This document shows, piece after piece, positions 28,416 to 37,171 of a stretch of DNA of 50,740 bases. The translations under genes were made by a program, and so were the position numbers. Source of the stretch: Enterobacterales bacterium (GTDB taxonomy: Bacteria > Pseudomonadota > Gammaproteobacteria > Enterobacterales > Kangiellaceae); NCBI GenBank assembly GCA_030949565.1, contig JAUZSK010000089.1, positions 1-50,740 of the forward strand, written 5' to 3'. Each line of letters begins with the position of its first letter. Position 1 is the stretch's first letter. The notes under the pieces were generated by a model. The model worked only from the letters and a program-made list of their open reading frames with translations. It did no database searches and was not told where the DNA came from.

Positions 28416-29306
28416 ATGCTTATCAAACTCAATCCATTGCCCAATCTTATTAAGTTACCAATTGCCCGATTTTTGGCAAACCGTGCTATAAATTATTCGT
28501 GTTTTAGACGTTGCTTGGCGACAAGCCTTTTTGTCGTTAGCAGTTTTTTATGCTGCACAAGCATTGTTAACGCGGCTGAAGAGAGAAAAAATTTTATTGT
28601 TAAGCCACTAAGCGACAAGCCTTGGGTTTTCTTAAAGAATTACCAAGCAAAATATAAAGTTGTTTCGAAAAGAAAAACCCTCGGCCATGCTAGCAGAACA
28701 CTCTCTCAAAGCAACCAGCATTGGACACTATCCAGCTACGCTAAAGTCAGTAAATTATTTTTCACTCTACGCAGCAATGAAAGCAGTCAATTTCATATTG
28801 AATCGGAAAATCTTTTCCCCGATCGCTTTTATTCGCGAAGTAAATTAACCTTTAAAAAAGCTCGTATAATGGAACAGAAATTCAACTGGGAGACGATGAC
28901 GGAAACAGGAACTAGAAATAAGAAAAGCTGGCAACTAAAACATAAAAAGCAAGTGTTCGACCGAATTTCTCATGTCATACAATTAAGGGCGGATCTACTC
29001 ACAGGGAAACAAGTTTATTCTTACCCTGTAAGCGCCAAAGGAAAAATTGTTCAATACACCTACTTGATCGAACAACAAGAAACTATTAAAACAAAGATAG
29101 GCACTCTTCAAGCTTTAAAATTGGTTAGGCATAAAAGTAATGGAGACCGTTTTATCTTATGGTTATGCCCAGACATGAACTATTTTCCGATAAAAATAGC
29201 TCAGTATGAAAAGGGCAAACCTGATATCACTCTAATTATGGAATCATTTGAATATTTAGCTGAAGAAAAGCAAACCAAAGAACAACAGCTAAGCTCAAAG
29301 CGCTAA
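28416..29306 (+). CDS. DUF3108 domain protein
   Basis: This 296-residue protein is predicted to be exported. A hydrophobic segment (CLATSLFVVSSFLCC, then VNAAEERK) lies about 30-50 residues from the first ATG, so the true start may be further in. The rest matches the DUF3108 pattern: YQAKYKVVSKRKTLGHASRT, SSYAKVSKLFF, SENLFPDRFYSRSK and LWLCPDMNYFPIKIAQYE. DUF3108 genes commonly follow purMN in gammaproteobacteria. The fold is a periplasmic beta protein of unknown function. It overlaps the convergent phosphatase gene by 12 bases. Confidence 0.85.
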   Translation: MLIKLNPLPNLIKLPIARFLANRAINYSCFRRCLATSLFVVSSFLCCTSIVNAAEERKNFIVKPLSDKPWVFLKNYQAKYKVVSKRKTLGHASRTLSQSNQHWTLSSYAKVSKLFFTLRSNESSQFHIESENLFPDRFYSRSKLTFKKARIMEQKFNWETMTETGTRNKKSWQLKHKKQVFDRISHVIQLRADLLTGKQVYSYPVSAKGKIVQYTYLIEQQETIKTKIGTLQALKLVRHKSNGDRFILWLCPDMNYFPIKIAQYEKGKPDITLIMESFEYLAEEKQTKEQQLSSKR

Positions 29307-29807
29307 CAGTTTTTTAACTTTCTTTTCAGTACTTTTCATACCCGCACTGCGACCAAAAGATAATGCTTCTTGCGCTGCTTTATGTTGTAAAATGTAAGCA
29401 CGATAGGCCAGTAAACCGCCCACTCGATTACTACTTGCGCAGTGAACTAATACAGGTTGCTTAAGATTATTCATTGCCGCATCCAACTTTTTAACATTAG
29501 CCAATGTAATTCCATCGCTACCATCAATTGGGATGGATATATAGGTCATACCCCGTTTTTCAACCTGCTCCCGTTCATTGGAATTTTTCATTTCTTTTTT
29601 TGTTCTAAGATTAATCACCACTTTAACGCCGCGTTTGGCCAACCGGTCAAAATCCTCAAGGCTTGGTTGTCCAGCCGTTACTAGATTGGGTGATGGGGCC
29701 CGTGCGTTAACCATTTGATAGGGAGCGAACTCACCTGTATTTTTATTGCTTTCACAGGCTTGTATAAAAACGATAAAAAACAAAACCAACAAATGTTTAA
29801 TATTCAT
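29295..29807 (-). CDS. Phosphatase-like lipoprotein (DSP/PTP fold)
   Basis: This is a 170-residue protein with a lipoprotein signal (MNIKHLLVLFFIVFIQACES; lipobox IQAC). The body resembles the fused DSP-PTPase / beta-lactamase-hydrolase-like phosphatase family: NLVTAGQPSLEDFDRLAKRG, VKVVINLRTKKEM and the loop VHCASSNRVGGLLAYR. The loop Cys is followed by Arg after four residues, where related proteins read HCASGNRVG; here Gly is replaced by Ser. Activity is therefore uncertain. The likely location is the periplasmic face of a membrane. It converges on the DUF3108 gene. The 270 bases upstream contain nothing recognised. Confidence 0.8.
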   Translation of the reverse strand: MNIKHLLVLFFIVFIQACESNKNTGEFAPYQMVNARAPSPNLVTAGQPSLEDFDRLAKRGVKVVINLRTKKEMKNSNEREQVEKRGMTYISIPIDGSDGITLANVKKLDAAMNNLKQPVLVHCASSNRVGGLLAYRAYILQHKAAQEALSFGRSAGMKSTEKKVKKLLAL

Positions 29808-30078
29808 GGTGCTATTTCCCTTGATGTGATCAGATTATTGAAAATAATAACAGGTATATCATCTCATCGTTAAACGCGACTGATTCTAATTTATATTTTA
29901 AAGCAATAGCAGTTATGAATCCAGCAGGGAATCCAATAAAAGAGAGGATCCGGCGTTTGTTTTTCTCTAATTACAAAGAGATATGACTCAAGTCAGTATT
30001 TCGGCGATTTGAAATTGACTTAATAGCACCAATTCATTTACTCTTTACATTGTCGAGAATAATCACAAAGGGGATCAT

Positions 30079-30686
30079 ATGTCATTAACTAACGCGTTTG
30101 CTTTACTTTACGGACCTTCCGAAGAATGGCCGAATATTGGCCAGAAAAAACAGAGCATCAGCCATATCTATTTAACCTTTCTGGTATTCTTTGTTGCTAT
30201 CCCACCAGCGGCGGCCTATATCGGCAGCACCTACGTCGGTTGGCAAGTCGGTAGCGGTGAAACTCATCGTCTAACCTCTGAAAGTGCTATGTATCTTTCA
30301 GTGATTGCCTATTTTGCGATGTTAGTCGCGGTTTTTGTATTATCCGCATTTATTCGATGGATGGCGCAAACCTATGGTGCTAATCCATCTCTAGCCCAGT
30401 GTGTTAATTTAACCGCCTATAGCTTTACACCGCTATTTTTAGCCGGCTTTCTAGCCGTTTTTCCGATTCTTTGGTTAGATATGCTGGTTAGCTTAATGCC
30501 ATAGGAATGTCAATTAACCTGCTATTTAAAGGTGTTCCAGTGATGATGGGCATAAATGAAGAAAAAGCGTTCTTATTTTCTAGCTCTATTTTAACTGTTG
30601 CAATGGTAAGCCTTGTTGGAATGCTTGCGGTCACTGTTATTTTTTGGGGTTCCGGAATCGCACCTGTTTTTAATACGGCTGGATAA
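30079..30686 (+). pseudogene. Yip1-family membrane protein, one frameshift
   Basis: This is an integral membrane protein of about 200 residues, similar to the Yip1/YohC family. Segments are IYLTFLVFFVAIPPAAAYIG, a central YLSVIAYFAMLVAVFVLSAF and YSFTPLFLAGFLAVFPILW. The first frame stops at 30504. A -1 shift near 30497 continues with AIGMSINLLFKGVPVMMGI, the conserved GVPVMMG segment of the family, and two last hydrophobic stretches ending at 30686. A single missing base explains the break. The role of Yip1-like proteins in bacteria is unclear. It stands upstream of ccoS, an unusual neighbour. Confidence 0.83.
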
Positions 30687-30740
30687 ATACAAGCAAACTC
30701 GTAATCTAGTAGCTTCAGAACTAGCATGCGCTTTTAATGC

Positions 30741-30766
30741 CGCCCCTACTTTTCTATATAGGGGCG
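30741..30766 (+). terminator. Hairpin after the Yip1 gene
   Basis: CGCCCCTA (30741-30748) and TAGGGGCG (30759-30766) form a perfect 8-bp stem with a 10-base loop. A weak T-rich tail (tatttcgtt) follows. It probably ends the Yip1 transcript. Confidence 0.65.
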
Positions 30767-30852
30767 TATTTCGTTGCTTACCATTGTTTTAATTCTAAAA
30801 AACCCCATAAAACAAGTTACCTATAAAACCAAAAGGCAACAAAGGCAATCAC

Positions 30853-31051
30853 GTGGCTATAATCTACTGGCTGATCCCTCTAACAATTATCATACTAGTC
30901 ATTGCCGTCTATATATTTTTTTTGGGCAGTTAAGGATGGCCAGTATGATGATCTTGAGTCTGCTGCTATCAACATACTGCTAGATGATAATATCCCTAAA
31001 TCAGCCAATCATCCGAAATCGGATAAAATGTCACAAAAGGACAATCACTAG
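30853..31051 (+). pseudogene. ccoS: cbb3 oxidase maturation protein CcoS, one frameshift
   Basis: CcoS is a small single-span protein needed for cofactor insertion into cbb3 cytochrome oxidase. From GTG 30853 (AAGG upstream) the sequence reads VAIIYWLIPLTIIILVIAVY, the family membrane segment. The frame then breaks at a run of eight T (30916-30923). With seven T it continues as IFFWAVKDGQYDDLESAAIN, including the hallmark WAVxxGQYDDLE, and ends at 31051. One extra T in a homopolymer is the sole defect. The next gene, TauE/SafE-like, is its usual neighbour, but ccoI and the oxidase genes that normally precede it are absent. Confidence 0.85.
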
Positions 31052-31088
31052 TCGTTCATTCATCTAGATTATTATTGCAGGTAAATTC

Positions 31089-31766
31089 ATGGATAACCTT
31101 AATATTGCAAGTGCCATTCTGCTTGGCCTAATGGGCGCTGGTCATTGTTTAGCCATGTGCGGTGGGATTATTTCTTCATTATCAATTACATCAGTCGATG
31201 GACAAACACAAAAAAATTGGCGATATATTGTTGTTTATCAAATTGGGCGTATCGGTAGCTATAGCTTATTTGGCGCTACAGCAGGATGGATGGGGCTACA
31301 AGTCAATCAGCTAATGCCTATTCCTATCTTAAAGATCCTATCCGGGCTACTTTTAATCGCTATGGCGCTTTATGTTAGTCGGCAGTGGCTTGGTCTAAGC
31401 CATTTAGAAAAGCTCGGAAAAATTCTATGGAAATTGATCAGCCCGCTAAGTAGAACACTATTACCCGTAACCTCGACACGCAAAGCCTTTTTATTAGGTA
31501 GCGTGTGGGGTTGGCTGCCTTGTGGTTTAGTTTACACTGCGTTAGGTTACGCAATTGCACTCGGCAATAGCATCAACAGTAGTCTATTTATGCTATTTTT
31601 CGGCATAGGTACCCTTCCAGCAACGCTCCTAGCCGCTAGCGCCAGTCTTAAATTAAAGTCGTTTCTTAATAACGCTTTAGTGAGGAATACTACGGCACTA
31701 GTGTTTTTACTGATGGGAGTTTACACACTTTATCAGGTATTTACTCGCGTGCCGATGCAGCATTAA
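31089..31766 (+). CDS. TauE/SafE-like membrane protein (cbb3-linked, DsbD-like)
   Basis: This is a 225-residue protein with about six membrane segments. Two conserved cysteine-containing motifs are seen: MGAGHCLAMCGGIISSLS near the N-terminus and GSVWGWLPCGLVYTALGYA in the second half. They are typical of the DsbD-type 'sulfite exporter TauE/SafE' proteins encoded next to ccoS, which are thought to act in copper or redox steps of cytochrome oxidase maturation. The gene starts 37 bases after ccoS. The true substrate is unproven. Confidence 0.85.
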   Translation: MDNLNIASAILLGLMGAGHCLAMCGGIISSLSITSVDGQTQKNWRYIVVYQIGRIGSYSLFGATAGWMGLQVNQLMPIPILKILSGLLLIAMALYVSRQWLGLSHLEKLGKILWKLISPLSRTLLPVTSTRKAFLLGSVWGWLPCGLVYTALGYAIALGNSINSSLFMLFFGIGTLPATLLAASASLKLKSFLNNALVRNTTALVFLLMGVYTLYQVFTRVPMQH

Positions 31767-31896
31767 CCACCGACTTTGTGCTTCTTGGTTGCTAACATTA
31801 GTGCTAATGACTGAATTGTAGGCTTGAATTGTTCATTAATACCGGTCAAACTGCGCCTTTTTAGTACGAATTATAATAACAAGGGTCAAATACTGG

Positions 31897-33294
31897 ATGA
31901 AAAATACTAAACATGGTTTAGTCAAAAACCTGAAACGCCTCGATACTTTAGCCTTATCCTTTGGTGCCATGATCGGCTGGTCCTGGGTTGCTTTAGCAAC
32001 CGGAATTATTGGCCGCGGCGGTAGTGTCGGTGGGCTTGTAGCCACCCTCATTGTTGGTGTGGTTATCCTAGCAATCGGCTTCATTTATGCTGAATTAACC
32101 GCTGCAATGCCTGATGTCGGTGGAGAACACGTTTATTCGATGCGGGCTTTGGGTGGTACTGGTGCATTTGTCTGCACTTGGTCTATCGTGTTTGTTTATG
32201 TCGCTGTTTGCGCTTTCGAAGCCGTGGCTTTACCCAGCGTGCTTACCGGCCTTTTTGAACAATTAGAAAACGTTCCAATGTGGCAGATTAATGGAGCCTC
32301 AGTGTTTCTTGATTTAGCCATTATCGGCGGCATCACTTCACTGGCTATCGCTTGGATTAATATACGCGGCATTAAATTATCCGCAACCGTACAAACAGTG
32401 GTCGTGGGAGTCATCCTACTGGCCGGTATACTCTTAATAGCCGGTATATTTAAACAGGGCAGCCAGCAAAATATGCAGCCACTATTTACCAATGGAGCAA
32501 CCGGAATTTTAGCCGCTATGGCGCTAATACCCTTTATGATGACTGGTTTTGACGTGATACCTCAAGCGGCTGAAGAAATCGATTTACCACCTAAAAAAAT
32601 AGGCCAACTATTGGTGGCATCCATTGTTTTCGCGGTGCTATGGTATCTTATGATTCAAATTGGTGTTTCAAGTCTTTTATCGAGTGATCAACGAGCTGCA
32701 ACTGGCTTAGGCGTAATCCAAGCCTCCTATGTTGCATTTGGCGATGTTGGAAAAAGTCTGATGCTTATTGCTGGGTTAGCTGGAATCTTGACTAGCTGGA
32801 ATAGTTTTCTTATCGGCGGATCACGTGCGATTTTCGCTATGGCAGAAGACGGAATGCTGCCGGCATTTTTTGCTAAACTTCATCCGAAATATAACACCCC
32901 TTGCAATGCAATATGGTTTATAGGAATACTAAGCGCCGCCGCACCGCTATTAGGCAAAACAGCCTTGGTCTGGTTTGTTGACGCCGGCTCCTTTAGTTTA
33001 ATGATTGCTTACTTTCTAGTGGTGGTATCCTTTATTTTACTTAGGAAAAAAGAACCTGAAATGGCGCGTCCATTTAAAGCCAAAGGTGGTTTATGGTTAG
33101 GTGGTTTTGGACTATTGGCAACACTTGGTATTGCCTCGCTCTATTTACCGGGTATGCCAGCGGCTTTAATCTGGCCCAACGAATGGTTAATGGTGATCGC
33201 ATGGTTTGCTCTTGGAGGCTTGTCATTTTGGCTGATTTATCGACCAAATCGAAAAAGGCTAATAATTAACCAACTACTGATTCACCTTGCATGA
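31897..33294 (+). CDS. APC-superfamily amino acid permease
   Basis: The 465-residue inner-membrane transporter has about 12 hydrophobic segments. The first helix region reads LALSFGAMIGWSWVALATG, the GxxG substrate-binding motif position of the APC family, followed by YAELTAAMPDVGGEHVYSMRALGG, the conserved P-x-x-G-G-x-Y/H region. Later motifs include LIPFMMTGFDVIPQAAEE and SRAIFAMAEDGMLPAFFAKLHPKYNTP. Substrate cannot be told from sequence. It lies alone between the TauE-like gene and trhP. Confidence 0.85.
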   Translation: MKNTKHGLVKNLKRLDTLALSFGAMIGWSWVALATGIIGRGGSVGGLVATLIVGVVILAIGFIYAELTAAMPDVGGEHVYSMRALGGTGAFVCTWSIVFVYVAVCAFEAVALPSVLTGLFEQLENVPMWQINGASVFLDLAIIGGITSLAIAWINIRGIKLSATVQTVVVGVILLAGILLIAGIFKQGSQQNMQPLFTNGATGILAAMALIPFMMTGFDVIPQAAEEIDLPPKKIGQLLVASIVFAVLWYLMIQIGVSSLLSSDQRAATGLGVIQASYVAFGDVGKSLMLIAGLAGILTSWNSFLIGGSRAIFAMAEDGMLPAFFAKLHPKYNTPCNAIWFIGILSAAAPLLGKTALVWFVDAGSFSLMIAYFLVVVSFILLRKKEPEMARPFKAKGGLWLGGFGLLATLGIASLYLPGMPAALIWPNEWLMVIAWFALGGLSFWLIYRPNRKRLIINQLLIHLA

Positions 33295-33310
33295 CAGAAA
33301 AAGAACAAGG

Positions 33311-33319
33311 TGGTATAAT
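33311..33319 (+). promoter_or_regulatory. Extended -10 promoter of trhP
   Basis: TGGTATAAT (33311-33319) is a consensus -10 with the TGn extension. No good -35 is placed upstream. It lies 79 bases before the trhP start. Confidence 0.6.
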
Positions 33320-33397
33320 CCGCGCCCAATTTTTGATACAAGTGATTATGACTGAGCAACCTAAGTAAGACTCAAGATAATCACCGAGACACCCCTT

Positions 33398-34771
33398 ATG
33401 ACCCAAATAAAATCTCCCGAACTACTCGCTCCCGCTGGTTCTCTAAAGCATATGCGCTATGCATTCGCCTACGGTGCTGATGCGGTTTATGCCGGACAAC
33501 CTCGTTATAGCCTGCGAGTGAGGAACAATAGCTTTAATTTAGAAAATTTAGGTATTGGCATTCAAGAAGCACAATCTCAAGGCAAACAGTTTTTTGTTGC
33601 GGCCAACATAGCGCCACATAACGCTAAGGTTAAAACCTTTTTAAAAGATATCGAACCAGTCATAAAAATGCAGCCCGATGCGCTTATAATGTCTGACCCT
33701 GGCTTAATGATGATGGTTAGAGAAAAATGGCCTGAAGCTGTGATTCATCTTTCAGTTCAAATGAATACGGTTAACTATGCCGCAGTTAAATTTTGGCAAT
33801 CGATGGGCGTCAAGCGGGTGATTCTTTCGCGCGAGCTTTCGCTTGATGAAGTCGCTGAAATACGTCAACAATGCCCTGATATTGAACTGGAAGTATTTGT
33901 CCATGGCGCGCTTTGTATTGCTTATTCAGGTCGATGTCTTCTTTCCGGTTATTTTAATCATCGCGATCCCAATCAAGGCTCCTGTACTAACGCTTGTCGT
34001 TGGGGTTATGATGTTCATCCCGCAGAACAACAGGATAATGGTGATATTCAAATCGCTAAACCGACTAATGTCACACAACTTCCGACCACCACAGGCATCG
34101 GTGGCAACAGTGATAAACTGGTGTTAATTGAAGAAAAGCAGCGTCCCGGTGAATATATGCCGATGTACGAAGATGAAAATGGAACATATATATTCAATTC
34201 TAAGGATTTAAGAGCGATTCAACATGTCGAAAAACTTATAGAAATTGGTATCGATTGTCTAAAAATAGAAGGAAGGACCAAATCCTACTATTACGCAGCT
34301 CGAACCAGTCAAGCCTATCGCCATGCCATTGATGATGCCGTTGCGGGTCGCCCTTTCAGCATGAAGCTAATGGATGATCTACAAGGTATGGCAAACCGCG
34401 GATTCACTGAAGGTTTTTTTAGACGGCACGTACACGATGATTATCAAAACTATCTTAATGGCAGCCCTGAACAGCATGAACAAAAGTTTGTCGGTGAGAT
34501 CATTAAGGTTGAAGAACAAAGACTATTAATTGAAGTTAAAAATAAATTTCAGATAGGTGACTATTTAATTTTTATGTCACCAAAAGGTGATATACGTTTT
34601 AAATTAGAAACCATGACCAATCAATATGGTGGAGAAATGATCGTTGCACCCGGATCAGGGCATCAGGTTTGGGTTCCTCGCCCTCAAGGTTATGAGACCG
34701 ATATGGGATTAGTGATTAGAGATCTTCAAGTAAAAAAAGAATCCATGGCAATCCAGGCAAAACCGGTTTAG
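33398..34771 (+). CDS. trhP: tRNA 5-hydroxyuridine modification protein TrhP (YegQ, U32 family)
   Basis: This U32 'peptidase' family protein acts in prephenate-dependent hydroxylation of U34 in tRNA rather than as a classic protease. The 457-residue sequence follows E. coli YegQ along its full length: ELLAPAGSLKHMRYAFAYGA, DAVYAGQPRYSLRVRNN, VHGALCIAYSGRCLLSGYF, the Cys-rich QGSCTNACRW (likely Fe-S ligands), NSKDLRAIQHVEKL and KIEGRTKSYYYAARTSQAYR. An extended -10 promoter precedes it. It lies near tyrA and aroC, and prephenate is its known cofactor source. Confidence 0.95.
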   Translation: MTQIKSPELLAPAGSLKHMRYAFAYGADAVYAGQPRYSLRVRNNSFNLENLGIGIQEAQSQGKQFFVAANIAPHNAKVKTFLKDIEPVIKMQPDALIMSDPGLMMMVREKWPEAVIHLSVQMNTVNYAAVKFWQSMGVKRVILSRELSLDEVAEIRQQCPDIELEVFVHGALCIAYSGRCLLSGYFNHRDPNQGSCTNACRWGYDVHPAEQQDNGDIQIAKPTNVTQLPTTTGIGGNSDKLVLIEEKQRPGEYMPMYEDENGTYIFNSKDLRAIQHVEKLIEIGIDCLKIEGRTKSYYYAARTSQAYRHAIDDAVAGRPFSMKLMDDLQGMANRGFTEGFFRRHVHDDYQNYLNGSPEQHEQKFVGEIIKVEEQRLLIEVKNKFQIGDYLIFMSPKGDIRFKLETMTNQYGGEMIVAPGSGHQVWVPRPQGYETDMGLVIRDLQVKKESMAIQAKPV

Positions 34772-34812
34772 CAACGCCTGCTTCGCACCCAAGGCTAGTT
34801 CAATCTAACAAG

Positions 34813-35898
34813 CTAGCTTTGATAGGCTTTTTGGCGTAACCAATGGTCACATAATACCAATGCCGTCATGGCATCCACAATGGGCACAGCGCGTGGTAAC
34901 ACACAGGGATCATGTCGCCCACGCCCTTGATACTCCACCGTTTCCCCAGCCAAGTTTAAAGTGATCTGCTTTTGCATTAAAGTGGCGACCGGTTTAAAAG
35001 CCACTTTGAAATCCAGATCCATGCCATTAGAAATACCACCTTGGATACCACCAGAATAGTTACTGTGAGTGGCTATTTTACCGCTATTTTCATCTTTGAA
35101 AAAAATATCATTATGTTCACTGCCTTTCATTTTAGTACCATCAAAACCCGAACCAACCTCAAAGCCTTTACTGGCATTAATTGAAAGCATGGCTTTAGCT
35201 AAATCAGCTTCCAATTTATCGAATAAGGGTTCACCTAATCCCAGTGGCATATTTTTTACTCGGCAACGCACAACGCCACCAAGGGTATCACCTTGTTTTC
35301 GCGCTTCTAGAATAGCGACCTCCATTTCTTCAGCTATTTTTTGGTCAGGGCAACGCACCATATTCTGCTCAATTAATTCAGGTGTTACTGCGTCAAAGTC
35401 CAAGCCCATGGTTAAGCTTGCAATCGATTCGACCCAAGAAAATATTTCGATATTCAAATGCTTCAATACCTTCAATGCGATTGCGCCTGCGGCTACATTT
35501 GAAGCAGTCATACGCGCGGAACTACGCCCGCCGCCAGAAGGATCACGATGATGATATTTTTGTTGATAGGTATAATCAGCATGGCTGGGTCGGTAAAGCG
35601 TGGCAAATTCGTTATAATCTTTAGAGCGTTTATTTTGATTTTTGATTAAAAGACTGATCGGTGTACCGGTGGTTTTGCCTTCAAATATTCCAGACAAAAT
35701 CTCTACTTGGTCAGCTTCATTTCGTTGGGTCACCAAGTGACTTTGACCTGGGCGCCGACGATCTAAAAAGGGTTGAATATCCTGTTCAGATAACTCTAAA
35801 TTAGCTGGGCAGCCTTCCACCACGCAACCAATTGCAGGACCGTGGGACTCTCCCCAATTAGTCACTTTAAATAATTTTCCTAAAGTATCGCCTGACAT
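34813..35898 (-). CDS. aroC: Chorismate synthase
   Basis: AroC converts EPSP to chorismate with reduced FMN. The 361-residue protein carries all three family signatures: GESHGPAIGCVVEGCP near residue 16, HRDPSGGGRSSARMTA (RSSAR core) and RGRHDPCVLPRAVPI near the end. SGGIQGGISNG is also intact. It follows tyrA by 59 bases in the cluster aroA-tyrA-aroC, which joins three shikimate-branch steps. Confidence 0.98.
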   Translation of the reverse strand: MSGDTLGKLFKVTNWGESHGPAIGCVVEGCPANLELSEQDIQPFLDRRRPGQSHLVTQRNEADQVEILSGIFEGKTTGTPISLLIKNQNKRSKDYNEFATLYRPSHADYTYQQKYHHRDPSGGGRSSARMTASNVAAGAIALKVLKHLNIEIFSWVESIASLTMGLDFDAVTPELIEQNMVRCPDQKIAEEMEVAILEARKQGDTLGGVVRCRVKNMPLGLGEPLFDKLEADLAKAMLSINASKGFEVGSGFDGTKMKGSEHNDIFFKDENSGKIATHSNYSGGIQGGISNGMDLDFKVAFKPVATLMQKQITLNLAGETVEYQGRGRHDPCVLPRAVPIVDAMTALVLCDHWLRQKAYQS

Positions 35899-35957
35899 AA
35901 TTTACCTTTGCTGTATTTAATGACTCATTGACTCGACTAGAATCTCAAATTGTTGAG

Positions 35958-37118
35958 CTATTTCTTAATATCATTCGCTTTCGCTAGCATCAGATTACTC
36001 TCTTGCAAAAATTGTTCAGCATAGTCGGCAAACCACTCAGACACCTGATCAAATAAGCTAGAAAAAGCAACCTTATCTTGCGATTCTAACATTTCTAACA
36101 ACTCCATCATACGCTGTAAAAAACGTTTGACCATAGCAACATTGCCCGGATCAGAAAAAATAATATCACTATATAGCGTAGAGTCCTGAGCAAATAATCG
36201 TCCAACCATGATTAATTCTAAACGATAAATAGGTGAACTCAGTTGAAGAACTTTATCCAGATCAATATTTTCCTGTTGCAAATGGTAACCATAGGCAACG
36301 GTGGAAAAGTGGCGCAGCACCTGCACAATCGACATCAGATGGTCATGTTGCTTGGCATCGACTTCGCACAGCTCAGCTCCCCAAATAGTTAGTTGCTCGA
36401 GTAACCACTGATACTGTTCAGCCTTTCTACCGTGACAAACGACAATCGTTTGTTTAGCCAAATGACCTATATCAGGACCAAACATTGGATGTAATCCAAC
36501 CACTGGCCCCTTATGGCTTTCTAACATAGCGCTCAGCGGAGCTTGTTTTACACTGGTGACATCCAGTAATACGCATGACTCAGGCAAAGCGGTTAATTTT
36601 TTAATCACCTCTTCGGTGACCCGGATAGGAACAGCCACCATGACCATAGAAGCCTTTGCAAATAAACCATCAGCCTTAGTCCAATCATCCTGCTCAATCA
36701 CGTCAACCACGTAGCCAGCCTGTTTAAATAAAGCAACAAATAAGCTACCTAGTTGCCCTTTACCACCGATGACTAGGATATTGCGACTTTGACTTAATTT
36801 TTTATTCTGCATTGCAGCCGCACGAGTCATGTTCTGATTGCTATAGGAATCACGCATTATTCTGCGTAAAACGTCTTCAACCAGATCGGGACTTACTGAC
36901 AATGATTTGCCTAAGGCCCTTTTTTGTTGAATTAGAGCTTTTTCTCGACTGGGTACGTAAAGTGGTAGCTTTAAAGTTGCTTTAAGTTGCCCGACTTTAG
37001 CGGTTAATTTTTGTCTTTCGGCAATCAAGCCAACCAGCTTTGCATCCACCGCGTCAATATCTTTGCGTACTTGAGCAAATTCAATTTCTGCTTGCTGGAT
37101 TTTATGCTTTTCGGTCAT
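35958..37118 (-). CDS. tyrA: Bifunctional chorismate mutase / prephenate dehydrogenase (T-protein)
   Basis: The 386-residue protein fuses an AroQ-type chorismate mutase (about residues 10-95; FAQVRKDIDAVDAKLVGLIAERQKLTAKV compressed here as RKDIDAVDAKLVGLIAERQ, with AR/K catalytic helix residues) to prephenate dehydrogenase. The dehydrogenase begins with NILVIGGKGQLGSLFVALF and contains VPIRVTEEV, GLHPMFGPDIG, LRHFSTVAYGYHL and SSPIYRLELIMVGRLFAQD, all matching the enteric T-protein. The product is 4-hydroxyphenylpyruvate for tyrosine. It lies 53 bases after aroA. Confidence 0.96.
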   Translation of the reverse strand: MTEKHKIQQAEIEFAQVRKDIDAVDAKLVGLIAERQKLTAKVGQLKATLKLPLYVPSREKALIQQKRALGKSLSVSPDLVEDVLRRIMRDSYSNQNMTRAAAMQNKKLSQSRNILVIGGKGQLGSLFVALFKQAGYVVDVIEQDDWTKADGLFAKASMVMVAVPIRVTEEVIKKLTALPESCVLLDVTSVKQAPLSAMLESHKGPVVGLHPMFGPDIGHLAKQTIVVCHGRKAEQYQWLLEQLTIWGAELCEVDAKQHDHLMSIVQVLRHFSTVAYGYHLQQENIDLDKVLQLSSPIYRLELIMVGRLFAQDSTLYSDIIFSDPGNVAMVKRFLQRMMELLEMLESQDKVAFSSLFDQVSEWFADYAEQFLQESNLMLAKANDIKK

Positions 37119-37171
37119 GGCTTCTTATCATTCCAACGCTTGGCTATTAAAAAGAAATATTAAACAAAGTT

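Noticed and set aside
29930..29965. Another ATTCCC/GGGAAT palindrome near agcagggaatcc
   Set aside because: Only a GGGAAT is present and the matching arm is missing.
30488..30727. Minus-strand frame over the end of the Yip1 gene
   Set aside because: It lies opposite the frame-shifted continuation of Yip1, whose conserved GVPVMMG explains the region.
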